Assembly: GCA_019424965.1 (NCBI GenBank)
Contig: JAHYYL010000011.1
Span: 1-24,155 of the forward strand
DNA from: Collinsella sp.
Lineage (GTDB): Bacteria; Actinomycetota; Coriobacteriia; Coriobacteriales; Coriobacteriaceae
Length of the DNA: 24,155 bases
Direction of reading: 5' to 3'
The position numbers were made by a program, and so were the translations under genes. Numbering within the stretch: the stretch's first letter is position 1; every line of letters begins with the position of its first letter. The notes beneath the pieces are model-generated. The model searched no databases. It had not been told where the DNA came from and worked only from the letters and a program-made list of their open reading frames with translations. Positions 16,481 to 24,053 of the stretch are shown here, piece by piece.

Positions 16481-17623
16481 CTAATCGCTGCTTAAATCGC
16501 GCAAAGCGTCAATCGCGGTGTCGACTTCCTCGGCCGTGTTGAAGTAACCAAACGAGAAGCGAACCACGCCCTGGCGCTCGGTTCCCAGCGCGCGGTGCAT
16601 GAGTGGGGCGCAATGGGCACCGGGGCGCGTCGCAATCCCCCACCCTTGCTTGAGCGCGTCCGAGATCTCGGCAGAGTCGATATCACCCACGTTGAGTGAG
16701 ACGATCGCCGAGCGCGACGGCTGGTCAAAGGCGCCGTAGAGCTTGATCTCCGGGATTTCGCGCACGCCAGCGAGAAAGCGATCCGCCAGGGCGCGTTCGT
16801 GAGTCGCAATCGCTTCAACTCCACCCTGTGCCTCGATAAAATCAAGGCCTGCGGAAAGGCCCGCTATGCCGTGACCGTTGAGCGTGCCCGCCTCGAGCCG
16901 CGTGGGCCACTCCATGGGCTGTAACGCATCGAAGCTGTGCACACCCGTGCCGCCCATGGCCCAGGGCGCCACGTCGACGCCCTCCGCCACGGCCAGGCCA
17001 CCGGTGCCTTGAGGTCCCATGAGCCCCTTGTGGCCGGTAAAGCACACAATGTCGAGCCCCATACCAGCCATATCGATCTTCGCCGAGCCAGCAGACTGCG
17101 AGGCGTCGACGATCACGAGCGCGCCGACCGCGTGGGCCACGGTAGCCACGCGTGCGACATCGACCGCATTGCCGGTCACATTAGAGGCATGTGTCACCAC
17201 CACGGCACGCGTACCGGGCGTGACCAGCCGCTCGAGCTCGTCGTAGTCGAGCACGCCGTTCGCGTCGCAGCCCGCATGCTCAACGGTCACGCCCCGCTCT
17301 GCCGCCAGGCGGTTGAGCGGACGCAACACGGAGTTGTGCTCGAGCACCGTTGTGACCACATGGTCGCCGGGGCGCACCACCCCGTTGATGGCGGTGTTGA
17401 GCGCCGCCGTGGAGTTGGGCGTAAAGCACACATGGTCCGCCCTCGGGCAACCCAAAAGGCGCGCGAGCTTGGCACGGCAAGCGTGAATCGTACGAGCGGC
17501 ATCGAGGGCACCCGACGTGGCGCCGCGCCCGGCATTGCCGAGCGAGCACATCGCCTGCGTCACGGCATCGATGACCGTCTGCGACTTGTGCATGGTCGTC
17601 GCCGCGTTATCCAGATAGATCAT
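16481..17623 (-). CDS. Cysteine desulfurase / selenocysteine lyase-like protein of the selenium operon
   Basis: A 380-residue class V aminotransferase of the NifS/SufS group. MIYLDNAATT opens the protein. The PLP lysine is K199 in FTGHKG, and the mobile-loop cysteine is C338 in RPGAHCAPL. Such enzymes take sulfur from cysteine or selenium from selenocysteine as a protein-bound persulfide or perselenide. The neighbours selD, yedF and DUF3343 point to selenium delivery to SelD; that is inference. The start is the ATG at 17623-17621. It overlaps the preceding stop codon (ATGA) and has GGGAGG nine bases upstream, inside the end of the DUF3343 gene, which implies translational coupling. A GTG five codons upstream is less likely. 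Confidence 0.88.
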   Translation of the reverse strand: MIYLDNAATTMHKSQTVIDAVTQAMCSLGNAGRGATSGALDAARTIHACRAKLARLLGCPRADHVCFTPNSTAALNTAINGVVRPGDHVVTTVLEHNSVLRPLNRLAAERGVTVEHAGCDANGVLDYDELERLVTPGTRAVVVTHASNVTGNAVDVARVATVAHAVGALVIVDASQSAGSAKIDMAGMGLDIVCFTGHKGLMGPQGTGGLAVAEGVDVAPWAMGGTGVHSFDALQPMEWPTRLEAGTLNGHGIAGLSAGLDFIEAQGGVEAIATHERALADRFLAGVREIPEIKLYGAFDQPSRSAIVSLNVGDIDSAEISDALKQGWGIATRPGAHCAPLMHRALGTERQGVVRFSFGYFNTAEEVDTAIDALRDLSSD

Positions 17624-17871
17624 CGCACGACCTCCCACATATCAATCACGGTATAGCCCTCGGTGGGAATGCCCGCTGCGGCAAGCTCGGCGCGCAGCAG
17701 TTCCTCATCGGCAGGCAACGCCTTCCACGCCAGACCGCAGCCGGCAGCGACCTCCCCGGGCACGGGAATCGTTCGCCCGGGAAGGCCGCGCTCGATGCAT
17801 AGGGTCTCGCACCCCATGGCGGCCGCCGTGGTAGGAAACGTGATGACAAGCGCCGGGCGCTTCTCCCTCAT
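17620..17871 (-). CDS. DUF3343 small thiol protein, putative Se/S carrier
   Basis: An 83-residue soluble protein with paired cysteines in CETLC (21, 25) and the conserved CGLAWK motif (45-50) typical of DUF3343. Proteins of this family are repeatedly found beside yedF, selD and a cysteine desulfurase and are proposed to carry selenium or sulfur on cysteine; the biochemical role is not firmly established. The start is the ATG complementary to 17869-17871, with GGAG five bases upstream. A TTG five codons earlier is less likely. It starts 19 bases after the yedF stop and overlaps the desulfurase by four bases. Confidence 0.85.
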   Translation of the reverse strand: MREKRPALVITFPTTAAAMGCETLCIERGLPGRTIPVPGEVAAGCGLAWKALPADEELLRAELAAAGIPTEGYTVIDMWEVVR

Positions 17872-17890
17872 GGCAACTCCAACCAATACG

Positions 17891-18517
17891 CTACGGGCGC
17901 ACGACGCGCACGGCCTGCTCCATCTTCTCCACGATCACGTACATGTTGGTGACCTCGCCCACCGCAAGCTGGTCTTTAATGCCAAAGTGGTCCAGGCAGG
18001 TACCGCAGGTGAGAATCTCGACGCCCTGCTCGGCCAGGCCCTTCAGGTCGTCGAGCACCGGAGAGCCCTCTACGGTGAGCTTGGCACCGCCGTTGTAGAA
18101 CAGCATGGTCGCGGGCAGCTCCTCCTGCTGCGTCACGGCAAAGATGAAGGCCTTCATGAGCTTGTGGCCCAGCTCGTCGTCGCCACGGCCCATGCAATCG
18201 GTGTAGACGGAAATGACGAGTTTGCCCTTGCCGGCGCTGGCGTCGCAGAAAGCGGCACCGTCCTGCTCGGGGTCCGCAACGGCCACGGCACCCGCGGTCG
18301 TGACGGTCACGTGCCACTCGGCGTCCGAGATCTTCTCGACCGAGGCCGTGCAGCCCTTCTCCTGCGCCATCTTGGAGATGTTCTTGACGGCGGTCTCGTT
18401 ATCGACCGAGGTCACCACGGCACCCTCGCCGTCAAGCTGTTTGAGCGCCTTAAGCGTCTTGACGACGGGCAGCGGACAGGCATCGCCCATGGCATTGACT
18501 TCAATCTTAGGTGACAT
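17891..18517 (-). CDS. yedF: Sulfurtransferase-like selenium metabolism protein YedF
   Basis: A 208-residue two-domain protein. Residues 1-75 are a TusA-like domain with CPLP at 14-17, whose cysteine is the sulfur- or selenium-carrying residue in TusA. Residues 95-208 are a DsrE-like domain with TCGTCLDHFG starting near 170. This fusion is the YedF form linked to selenium metabolism in clostridia and actinobacteria. The start is the ATG complementary to 18515-18517, with GAGAGGA eight bases upstream; the open frame upstream (about 35 codons) is Arg/Cys-rich and unlike the family. It follows selD by 59 bases. It probably relays selenium between the desulfurase and SelD, by inference. Confidence 0.88.
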   Translation of the reverse strand: MSPKIEVNAMGDACPLPVVKTLKALKQLDGEGAVVTSVDNETAVKNISKMAQEKGCTASVEKISDAEWHVTVTTAGAVAVADPEQDGAAFCDASAGKGKLVISVYTDCMGRGDDELGHKLMKAFIFAVTQQEELPATMLFYNGGAKLTVEGSPVLDDLKGLAEQGVEILTCGTCLDHFGIKDQLAVGEVTNMYVIVEKMEQAVRVVRP

Positions 18518-18576
18518 AGCAAATCCTCTCAAAAGGGACCGCCCAGAACAGCAGACGGTCGCATAAACGGTTTTCC

Positions 18577-19626
18577 TTAATGCACAACGTGAACGGCAGG
18601 ACCACCCGGCACCGCCTCGCACACGCGGCCGATTGTGGCGGCGATGCGATCCTCGGCATGCAGACGGCGCGCGAGTTCATCCACATCGGCAGCAGGCGCT
18701 GCGATGAGCAGGCCGCCCGAGGTCTGCGGGTCGTACAGCGCATCTAGCATGCCCGGCTCCAGGTCATCGTCGGCCGCCACGCGCGGGCCAAAGAAGTCCT
18801 GGTTGCGGTAGGAGCCAGCGGGGATAATGCCCAGACGCGCCATGTCGAGCACCTGGTCAAAGAGCGGCACCGCCCCCGACGCAAGCTCAATCTGCACGCC
18901 CGAGCCCTCGGCCATCTCGCACGCATGCCCAATCAGGCCAAAGCCCGTAATGTCGGTGCAGCCGTGAAGTTCGAGCCCCTCGGCCAAACGGATCGGGGCC
19001 TCGTTGAGGGTGCGCATAGAATCAAACATCTGGCTGGCCTCGTCCTGCTCGATGAGCTCGCCCTTAATGGCCGTGGTGATAATGCCCGAGCCGATCGCCT
19101 TGGTCAGCAGTAGGACATCGCCCACGCGCGCACCGCTGTTGGCGAGCATGCGGTCGAGTGGCACAAAACCGCTCACGGACAGGCCGTACTTGGGCTCGTC
19201 GTCGTTGATGGTGTGGCCGCCCGCGATGGTGCAGCCAGCCTCGACGCACTTGTCGGCGCCACCCGCCAAAATCTGGCCGGCAACCTCGACGCCCAGGCAG
19301 TTAGGTATGCACAGCAGGTTCATGGCATGGCTCGGCCGCCCGCCCATGGCGTAGATGTCCGAAAGCGAGTTGGCCGCGGCGATCTGACCAAACAGAAACG
19401 GGTCATCGACCATCGGCGGGAAGAAGTCGATGGACTGCACGAGGCCCAAGTTGTCGCCAGCGCGAAAGACGCTCGCATCGTCGGAGGTATCGAACCCCAC
19501 GAGCAGGTTGTCGTTATGCACATTGGGTAAGTCGCCCAGGACCTGGGCGAGGGCTCCAGGAGCCAACTTAGCGGCTCAACCAGAGGCAGCGGTCATCTGC
19601 GTGAGCTTCACGAGTTCATCAGCCAT
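18577..19626 (-). CDS. selD: Selenide, water dikinase SelD, a selenoprotein with an in-frame TGA (Sec17)
   Basis: SelD makes selenophosphate from selenide and ATP. A naive frame starts at 19566, but the genuine start is the ATG complementary to 19624-19626, with AGGAGG six bases upstream. The N-terminus then reads MADELVKLTQMTAASG, TGA (19578-19576), AAKLAPGALAQVL. SelD enzymes have Cys or Sec exactly at this position (GC or GU before xxK), so the TGA encodes Sec17; Lys20 is the partner lysine. Further motifs are NLLVGFDTSDDA, DFFPPMVDDP, AAANSLSDIYAMGG, AGGHTI, DITGFGLIGH and DPQTSGGLL. The length is 349 residues, normal for the family. It is the first intact gene of the selenium operon, and its own synthesis depends on selenocysteine, so it may be autoregulated by selenium supply. 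Confidence 0.95.
19532..19550 (-). promoter_or_regulatory. Candidate bacterial SECIS hairpin in selD
   Basis: Downstream of the TGA, TCGCCCA and TGGGCGA pair in a perfect 7-bp stem around the loop GGTCC. The loop begins 33 nt after the TGA. Bacterial SECIS elements are hairpins in the coding sequence with guanines at the start of the apical loop, roughly 16-37 nt after the UGA, and the E. coli fdhF loop is GGUCU. The match in place, stem and loop is good. A tighter stem-loop at nt 12-24 lacks the guanines. Confidence 0.7.
19576..19578 (-). other. Selenocysteine codon (TGA) of selD
   Basis: This in-frame TGA is flanked by residues that match SelD on both sides (TAASG before, AAKLAPG after). 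It stands where Cys occurs in non-selenoprotein SelD. The presence of selA in the same window supports active decoding. Confidence 0.92.
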
Positions 19627-19645
19627 CGATTCCTCCTCTCATAGG

Positions 19646-19873
19646 TCAATCAGTTCCTCCCAGTATACGCATGGCGGCGCCGACAGCGGCTGCCTCATCG
19701 CACCGGCCCACTACCCCAGCCCCAGTGCGCGAGTGGCCGCAGCGACCGACGGCCGGCCCGACGGCATGGCACAGGTCCACGCAATGGCGCCATCCGTTTT
19801 TCACCACCGCGGCCTTCGCGGCCGTCGAACCGATGTCGATACCAATGCCAACCTCGGCGTCCCCCCCCTCGCA
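19646..19873 (-). pseudogene. Decayed 2-hydroxyacyl-CoA dehydratase activase (BcrAD/HgdC-like) remnant
   Basis: The minus strand reads EVGIGIDIGSTAAKAAVVK, the phosphate-binding motif that opens ASKHA-fold activases. After the run AAAAA near 19800, the homologous continuation (DGAIAWTCAMPSGRPSVAA) is in another frame and stops soon after. The original frame resumes family-like sequence only at the end (DEAAAVGAAMRILGG, stop at 19648-19646). Start and finish of an activase of roughly 250 residues or more are thus fused in about 75 codons, with a frameshift. Upstream, an 8-G run (plus 19861-19868) puts the only nearby ATG out of frame. The stop lies 19 bases before selD, so the intact ancestor was probably first in the selenium operon. 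Confidence 0.6.
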
Positions 19874-19903
19874 TGTGACAAAGGGACTGTCCCTTTGTCA
19901 CAT
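19873..19903. repeat. Perfect 31-nt palindrome at the modC stop codon
   Basis: 15-base arms (ATGTGACAAAGGGAC and its complement) surround a single central base, and the right arm touches the modC TAA. The core AAAGGGAC is shared with the element at 641-729. There is no T run after the hairpin on either strand, so it is not a classical terminator, although it could protect the modABC mRNA 3' end. It also borders the activase remnant. Confidence 0.7.
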
Positions 19904-20973
19904 TATCGGCAAACCAGATGGATTCTCTTGGCATCGAAGTGCATGCGCAGCGTCTCGCCTGCTTGCGGCAGCTCATCGACAGGCATGCCCACTTTGTTGA
20001 CCTTCCACTGCAGACGCGTGGGCGCATCGGCACGCGGCGCGTCCAGCAGCACCAGCCGCTCAAAGCGCGAATCGCTCACACGGGCCACGTGCAAATCATA
20101 GCTGTTGCGGCCCCGCGCGGTGCGATTGTCAACATGGAAGTAGCTCGCGCGAATGCCCAGGTACGCCACGTCGTCGGGCACCTCACGACCTACATTAAAG
20201 TTCATGCCCCAATCGAGGGCCTCGACCTCCTGGGGTCCGATCTTGCGCGCCCGGCTTGTGTTCTTGCAGCCCGTCAAGCGCAGCGCGGCCAAGGTTTGCG
20301 GCCGGCGGACTACATCTTCGACGGAGCCGATCTCCTCCACATGCCCGTTATGCATCACGCAGATGCGCTCGCACAGACGGCACGCCTCGTCGATGTCGTG
20401 GCTCACGTAGAGCACGGTGCGGTTGCACACATCGAACAAGTCGAGCATGTTCTGCTCGAGTGCGCTCTTAAGATAGGAATCGAGCGCGCTCATGGGCTCG
20501 TCGAACATAAAAATGCCCGGGTGCGCCGCCACCATACGCGCAAGCGCCACGCGTTGCTGCTGACCGCCCGAGAGGCGCGCGGGGTAGCGGTCGGCGAAAT
20601 CGGCCAGTCCAAAGATACCCAGGTAGCGCTCGGCAAGTTGCCTGCGCGCCGCGGCGTCGCCTGCACCCTCAACGCCGGCGCACACGTTATCGGCCACCGT
20701 CATATTAGGGAACAGTTGATAGTTTTGGAACAGCAGGGCGCACTTGCGCTCCTGGGGCGACAGATTGATGCCCGACACCGAGTCAAAAAAGGTCACGCCG
20801 TTGACGACGATCTTGCCCTCGTCGGGCGTCTCCACGCCGGCAATACAGCGCAAGGTGCAGCTCTTGCCGCATCCGGAGGCGCCGAGCAGCGCCACGCGCT
20901 CCTCGCTGGCCTCAAGCTGCATGTCGAGCACAAACCCGGGATAGCGCTTTTTAATATCCAGAACGAGCGACAT
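19903..20973 (-). CDS. modC: Molybdate ABC transporter ATP-binding protein ModC
   Basis: A 356-residue ABC ATPase that powers molybdate (possibly tungstate) import with ModB. Visible motifs are Walker A GASGCGKS (31-38), Q-loop Gln83, signature LSGGQQQR (134-141), Walker B IFMFDEP (154-160), D-loop SALD and switch His192. About 120 residues follow the ATPase core; they fit the regulatory C-terminal part of ModC-type ATPases, although I cannot confirm a standard TOBE/Mop fold by eye. The start is the ATG complementary to 20971-20973, two bases after the modB stop, with GGGAGG upstream. It ends inside a palindrome. Confidence 0.9.
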   Translation of the reverse strand: MSLVLDIKKRYPGFVLDMQLEASEERVALLGASGCGKSCTLRCIAGVETPDEGKIVVNGVTFFDSVSGINLSPQERKCALLFQNYQLFPNMTVADNVCAGVEGAGDAAARRQLAERYLGIFGLADFADRYPARLSGGQQQRVALARMVAAHPGIFMFDEPMSALDSYLKSALEQNMLDLFDVCNRTVLYVSHDIDEACRLCERICVMHNGHVEEIGSVEDVVRRPQTLAALRLTGCKNTSRARKIGPQEVEALDWGMNFNVGREVPDDVAYLGIRASYFHVDNRTARGRNSYDLHVARVSDSRFERLVLLDAPRADAPTRLQWKVNKVGMPVDELPQAGETLRMHFDAKRIHLVCR

Positions 20974-20975
20974 GG

Positions 20976-22418
20976 CTATCGACCTCCCTTTGCGACCGTG
21001 TCATCGCGCATGAGCTCGGCCAGCGCCTCGCGATCGATACGCAAGGCATCACCACCCGCCGGATCGAGCGAATCGCCCTGTCCGGCGAGTTCTTTGGCCT
21101 GCCTGCGCTCCGCGCGGGACAGGCCGCGCTCGCGGTACTTTTGCGAATGCGCCGTATACATATTGATGAACAGAATGACCAGGAAACTGAACACGATCAC
21201 GACGGCGACCCAAAAGAGGGCCACCGACGTGTTGCCGCCCATCCACTCAAAGTAGATGGCGATGGGGATAGTCTGGGTAATGCCGGCGTAGTTGCCCGCA
21301 AAGAACAGGGTGCAGCCAAACTCGCCCATCGCGCGAGCGAAGGCGAGCACCGTGCCCGCCGCGATTGAGGGCCAGCCGAGCGGCATCATGAGCTTGGCAA
21401 AGATGCGACGTTCGGACCATCCCAAGGTTCGCGCGGCGTCGAGCATCTGCGTGTCGAGGCTCTCGAAGGCTCCGAGCGCCGTGCGGTAGACCAGCGGAAA
21501 CGACACAACGACGGCCGAAATGACCGCCGCGGGCCAGGTAAAGACGATCGAGATGCCGTGCGCGATGAGCCACTGGCCCACCCCGGTCGAGCGGCCAAAC
21601 AGCATGAGGAGCAGAAAGCCGCAGACCGTGGGCGGCAGCACCATAGGAATCGTAAAGACCGAGTCGAGCAGGCCCTTGATGCGACTCGAGGTACCCATAG
21701 TCTTCCACGCGGCGAACAGGCCCAGCGCAAAGGAGATCAGCAGGGCAAGGCCGCTCGTTTTTATGGACACCCAAAACGGGCGATAGTCGATGTCGCCCAA
21801 AAAGGAGGCCAGAGAGGTCCAGGGCCCCTGCTCATCCCGCAACACGACAGACGATGCTTCTACCATTTGAGCGCTATCAAGCCAACGCGCGCCGCCCTTG
21901 GCATCACCCGAGGCCGATGCAATCACCACATAGCGGTCCCCATCCGCACCACGCACATCAAAGCCATAGGTATACCCGCCGGCATTAAACGTTGTTTCCG
22001 CCGTGACATACCAAGGAAGATCCACGTCCCCCAGCTGCGCACCTCCCATGCAGTTTGCGCTGTCGAGCTCACAGACGAGGGCCTTGAGACCCGATACGCA
22101 CTCGTTATCCTGCGGATCCAATTCATACTTCTCGAGCGCCCTGGGCGATATCCACACCACAACGCGATCGGCAGCAGGCGCCACTACAAGGTCCACGTCC
22201 TCGTCAACGGGAAACCGGTAGCCCTCAGGCTGGCCCTCCATGGCACGAGCGGTCCCCTTGGCCAACCGCTCAAAACCCTCGATCCCATAGGAAAGCCCAT
22301 GAGCGGTCGCAGCAACCTGGGCCCCGTCCTCAGCGACCCCAGCAAACGCAAATCCCGGCACCCAGCAAAGCGCGAAGGTCAAAGCACAGGCGACAAGCAT
22401 GCGGAATCTATTAAGCAC
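20976..22418 (-). CDS. modB: Molybdate ABC transporter permease ModB with a large N-terminal extracytoplasmic domain
   Basis: The C-terminal half (from about residue 212) is a classic ModB permease with five or so membrane segments, VLPPTVCGFLLL, and the EAA-loop region DAARTLGWSERRIFAKLMMPLGWPSI; typical ModB proteins are about 225-230 residues long. Here 210 residues precede it: a signal-like hydrophobic helix (LVACALTFALCWVPGFAFA) and about 185 polar residues of no family I recognise, with cysteines at 107, 116 and 123. A charged cytoplasmic tail of about 50 residues follows. I choose GTG at 22418 because GGAG lies six bases upstream and the product then begins as a signal anchor; GTG at 22487, overlapping the modA stop, is possible. 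It lies between modA and modC. Confidence 0.85.
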   Translation of the reverse strand: MLNRFRMLVACALTFALCWVPGFAFAGVAEDGAQVAATAHGLSYGIEGFERLAKGTARAMEGQPEGYRFPVDEDVDLVVAPAADRVVVWISPRALEKYELDPQDNECVSGLKALVCELDSANCMGGAQLGDVDLPWYVTAETTFNAGGYTYGFDVRGADGDRYVVIASASGDAKGGARWLDSAQMVEASSVVLRDEQGPWTSLASFLGDIDYRPFWVSIKTSGLALLISFALGLFAAWKTMGTSSRIKGLLDSVFTIPMVLPPTVCGFLLLMLFGRSTGVGQWLIAHGISIVFTWPAAVISAVVVSFPLVYRTALGAFESLDTQMLDAARTLGWSERRIFAKLMMPLGWPSIAAGTVLAFARAMGEFGCTLFFAGNYAGITQTIPIAIYFEWMGGNTSVALFWVAVVIVFSFLVILFINMYTAHSQKYRERGLSRAERRQAKELAGQGDSLDPAGGDALRIDREALAELMRDDTVAKGGR

Positions 22419-22486
22419 GAAAAGCTCCAAGCGAATACAAGGAAGGAGTGAAACACAAAACGATGGAATTATCGCGCCAAGCCGCA

Positions 22487-23359
22487 CTACTCGGAAAGCT
22501 CAAAGCCGTACTTAGCCCAAATCTTCTGAGCCTTCTTGTTGGACAGGCAAAAGTCGATAAACGCCTTGGCCTCGTCGGCGTGCTCGGAGCCATCGGCGAC
22601 AGCGCCCGGATACACGATGGGCTTATGCGAGTCCTCGGGACACACGAAGGCCTCCTCGATGCCGTCATAGCGAAAGATATCGGAGCTGTAGACAAAACCG
22701 GCCACGCAGTCGCCCGTAGAGACGTAAGACGCAGCGGTGCCGACCTTGTCGGCCAGGGCCACCTTGTCGGCAAGCTCGGGTGCATACTCGCCGTCGTCGC
22801 CCTCGGTGCCGGTGTAGAGACCCACAGAAGCTAAGGCCTGGTTGGCGTACTTGCCGGCGGGGACGGTCTTGGCGTCGCCGATGGCGATCTTGCCGTCCAG
22901 ATTCGCGACGTTGGCGATGGCCTCGATCTTGGTGTCGGAACCCTCAGCACGAATGATCACAAGGTCGTTGACGAACATATCCTCACGGGTGTCGGCATCG
23001 ACGAGCTCGGCGGCCTCGGCGTCGTCCATGGTGCCCTTGGAGGCGGTGATGAGCACGTCGACCGTGGCGCCGGCACGCATCTGCTCAACGAGGTCGCCAG
23101 AAGCCTTAAACTGCGTGTCGGAAAAGGCGGTGCCAGTCTGGTCGGTGTAGAGCTTCTGAACCTCGGGCAGAGCCTTCTCGAGCGAGTTGGCAGCAAAGAC
23201 CTGCAGCTCGACAGCCTTCTTGGACGAAATCTTGGCGGAGCCGGCATCGGAACCGGTCGACTCAGGCTCCTTGTTTCCGGAGCAGCCGGCAAGGCCAAGG
23301 CCGGCAGCGGCGACAGCGGAGAGTGAGACGAATCCGCGGCGAGAAACCATATCGAACAT
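22487..23359 (-). CDS. modA: Molybdate-binding lipoprotein ModA
   Basis: A 290-residue substrate-binding protein of the ModA family. The N-terminus combines a twin-arginine-like SRRGF with a lipobox LAGC, so it is probably a membrane-tethered lipoprotein with Cys26 as the lipidated residue. The mature part has the ModA opening LQVFAANSLEKALPEV, then DTQFKASGDLVEQMRAGATVDVLITAS, which fits oxyanion binding. The start is the ATG complementary to 23357-23359, with GAAAGGG nearby; a TTG two codons earlier is less likely. It is the first gene of modABC and has its own promoter region at 23420-23481. Confidence 0.9.
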   Translation of the reverse strand: MFDMVSRRGFVSLSAVAAAGLGLAGCSGNKEPESTGSDAGSAKISSKKAVELQVFAANSLEKALPEVQKLYTDQTGTAFSDTQFKASGDLVEQMRAGATVDVLITASKGTMDDAEAAELVDADTREDMFVNDLVIIRAEGSDTKIEAIANVANLDGKIAIGDAKTVPAGKYANQALASVGLYTGTEGDDGEYAPELADKVALADKVGTAASYVSTGDCVAGFVYSSDIFRYDGIEEAFVCPEDSHKPIVYPGAVADGSEHADEAKAFIDFCLSNKKAQKIWAKYGFELSE

Positions 23360-23419
23360 GTTCAACCCTTTCTGACCTTGTGCCCGGGTACCCCACCGCG
23401 GGCTTTATTCTGTAATTAG

Positions 23420-23481
23420 ATTATACTTCGATGCGAATAATGATTATGAGAAATTATTCTCGTCTGAGAATATAGTTTCAA
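23420..23481 (-). promoter_or_regulatory. modABC promoter
   Basis: TTGAAA (23481-23476) and AATAAT (23458-23453) are spaced by exactly 17 bases. A second, perfect TATAAT lies at 23425-23420 with only CATAAT as a -35 at 17 bases. Overlapping AT-rich palindromes cover the -10 region, which suggests a repressor. The leader before the modA start is short, and I see no molybdenum-cofactor riboswitch fold. Confidence 0.6.
23436..23448 (-). promoter_or_regulatory. Fur-family-like operator candidate upstream of modA
   Basis: The minus strand reads CATAATCATTATT, which matches 11 of 13 positions of the Fur half-site pair GATAATCATTATC. It overlaps the expected start point of the promoter at 23453-23481. 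A larger inverted repeat, GAATAAT with ATTATTC, encloses it. It does not resemble the E. coli ModE box. The regulator is unknown. Confidence 0.35.
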
Positions 23482-23513
23482 GCATGCCTACAGAATGCCG
23501 TCCCCTTGGGCGC

Positions 23514-23550
23514 AAATAAAAGGCGGAGCAGCCGTTCAGGTCGCTCCGCC
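23514..23550 (-). terminator. Intrinsic terminator after mogA
   Basis: On the minus strand GGCGGAGC and GCTCCGCC form a perfect 8-bp stem around a 13-base loop, followed by TTTTATTT. It starts 14 bases after the stop codon of the mogA-like gene and separates the cofactor genes from modABC. Confidence 0.85.
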
Positions 23551-23563
23551 GCAGGTAAACCGC

Positions 23564-24043
23564 TTAGTTGGTATGTCCGCCGCCCGCTGTCATCTGAGCC
23601 GCATGCTCCAGCTGGTCCGCTATGGCCTCCCAGCTTTCGCGGGCGGCCTTCGTAGAACCGGAAAAGTTTACGACAAGTGTATGACCTCGTTGCATGCAAA
23701 TAGCGCGCGAGAGCATAGCGCGGCGCGTCTTGGTCATGGAGTACGCACGGATTGCCTCTGCAATACCCGGCACATCGCGCTCGCAGACGGCACGCGTCGC
23801 CTCGGGCGTCACATCGCGCATCGAAAGCCCCGTGCCGCCGCAGGTGAGCACGACATTGGCGTGGCACTCATCGGCGGCTTCCACAATGGCATCACCGATC
23901 TCGCTGACGTCGTCGCGCACGACCACATGCGAGGCGACCGTCCAGCCCTGCGCCTCGATAAGTTCCTCGAGTGCGGCTCCAGCCTCGTCCTGGGCAAGAT
24001 CGCGCGTATCCGAGCACGTCACGATCGATATCTTCAGCTCCAT
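23564..24043 (-). CDS. Molybdopterin adenylyltransferase-like protein (MogA/MoaB family)
   Basis: A 159-residue protein with the molybdopterin-binding fold. The N-terminus is ISIVTCSDTRD, Asp residues follow in RDDVSEIGDAI (about 43-53), and the signature is TCGGTGLSMRDVTPEAT (67-83). Family members adenylate molybdopterin before MoeA inserts molybdate. The C-terminal stretch LVVNFSGSTKAARESWEAI also fits. The start is the ATG complementary to 24041-24043, with AGGAGGA upstream; the longer frame to the right belongs to the preceding gene's region. It follows the moeA-like gene by ten bases, so the two are an operon. MogA and MoaB cannot be told apart safely by eye. Confidence 0.85.
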   Translation of the reverse strand: MELKISIVTCSDTRDLAQDEAGAALEELIEAQGWTVASHVVVRDDVSEIGDAIVEAADECHANVVLTCGGTGLSMRDVTPEATRAVCERDVPGIAEAIRAYSMTKTRRAMLSRAICMQRGHTLVVNFSGSTKAARESWEAIADQLEHAAQMTAGGGHTN

Positions 24044-24053
24044 AGCATTCCTC

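Noticed and set aside
19873..19903. Classical rho-independent terminator after modC
   Set aside because: The hairpin is strong, but neither strand has a T run after it. The minus-strand side continues with GCGAGGGGGGGG.
23376..23500. Molybdenum-cofactor riboswitch before modA
   Set aside because: From the likely start point only about 90 nt remain before modA, AT-rich and then unstructured. No multi-stem fold of the expected size is visible.
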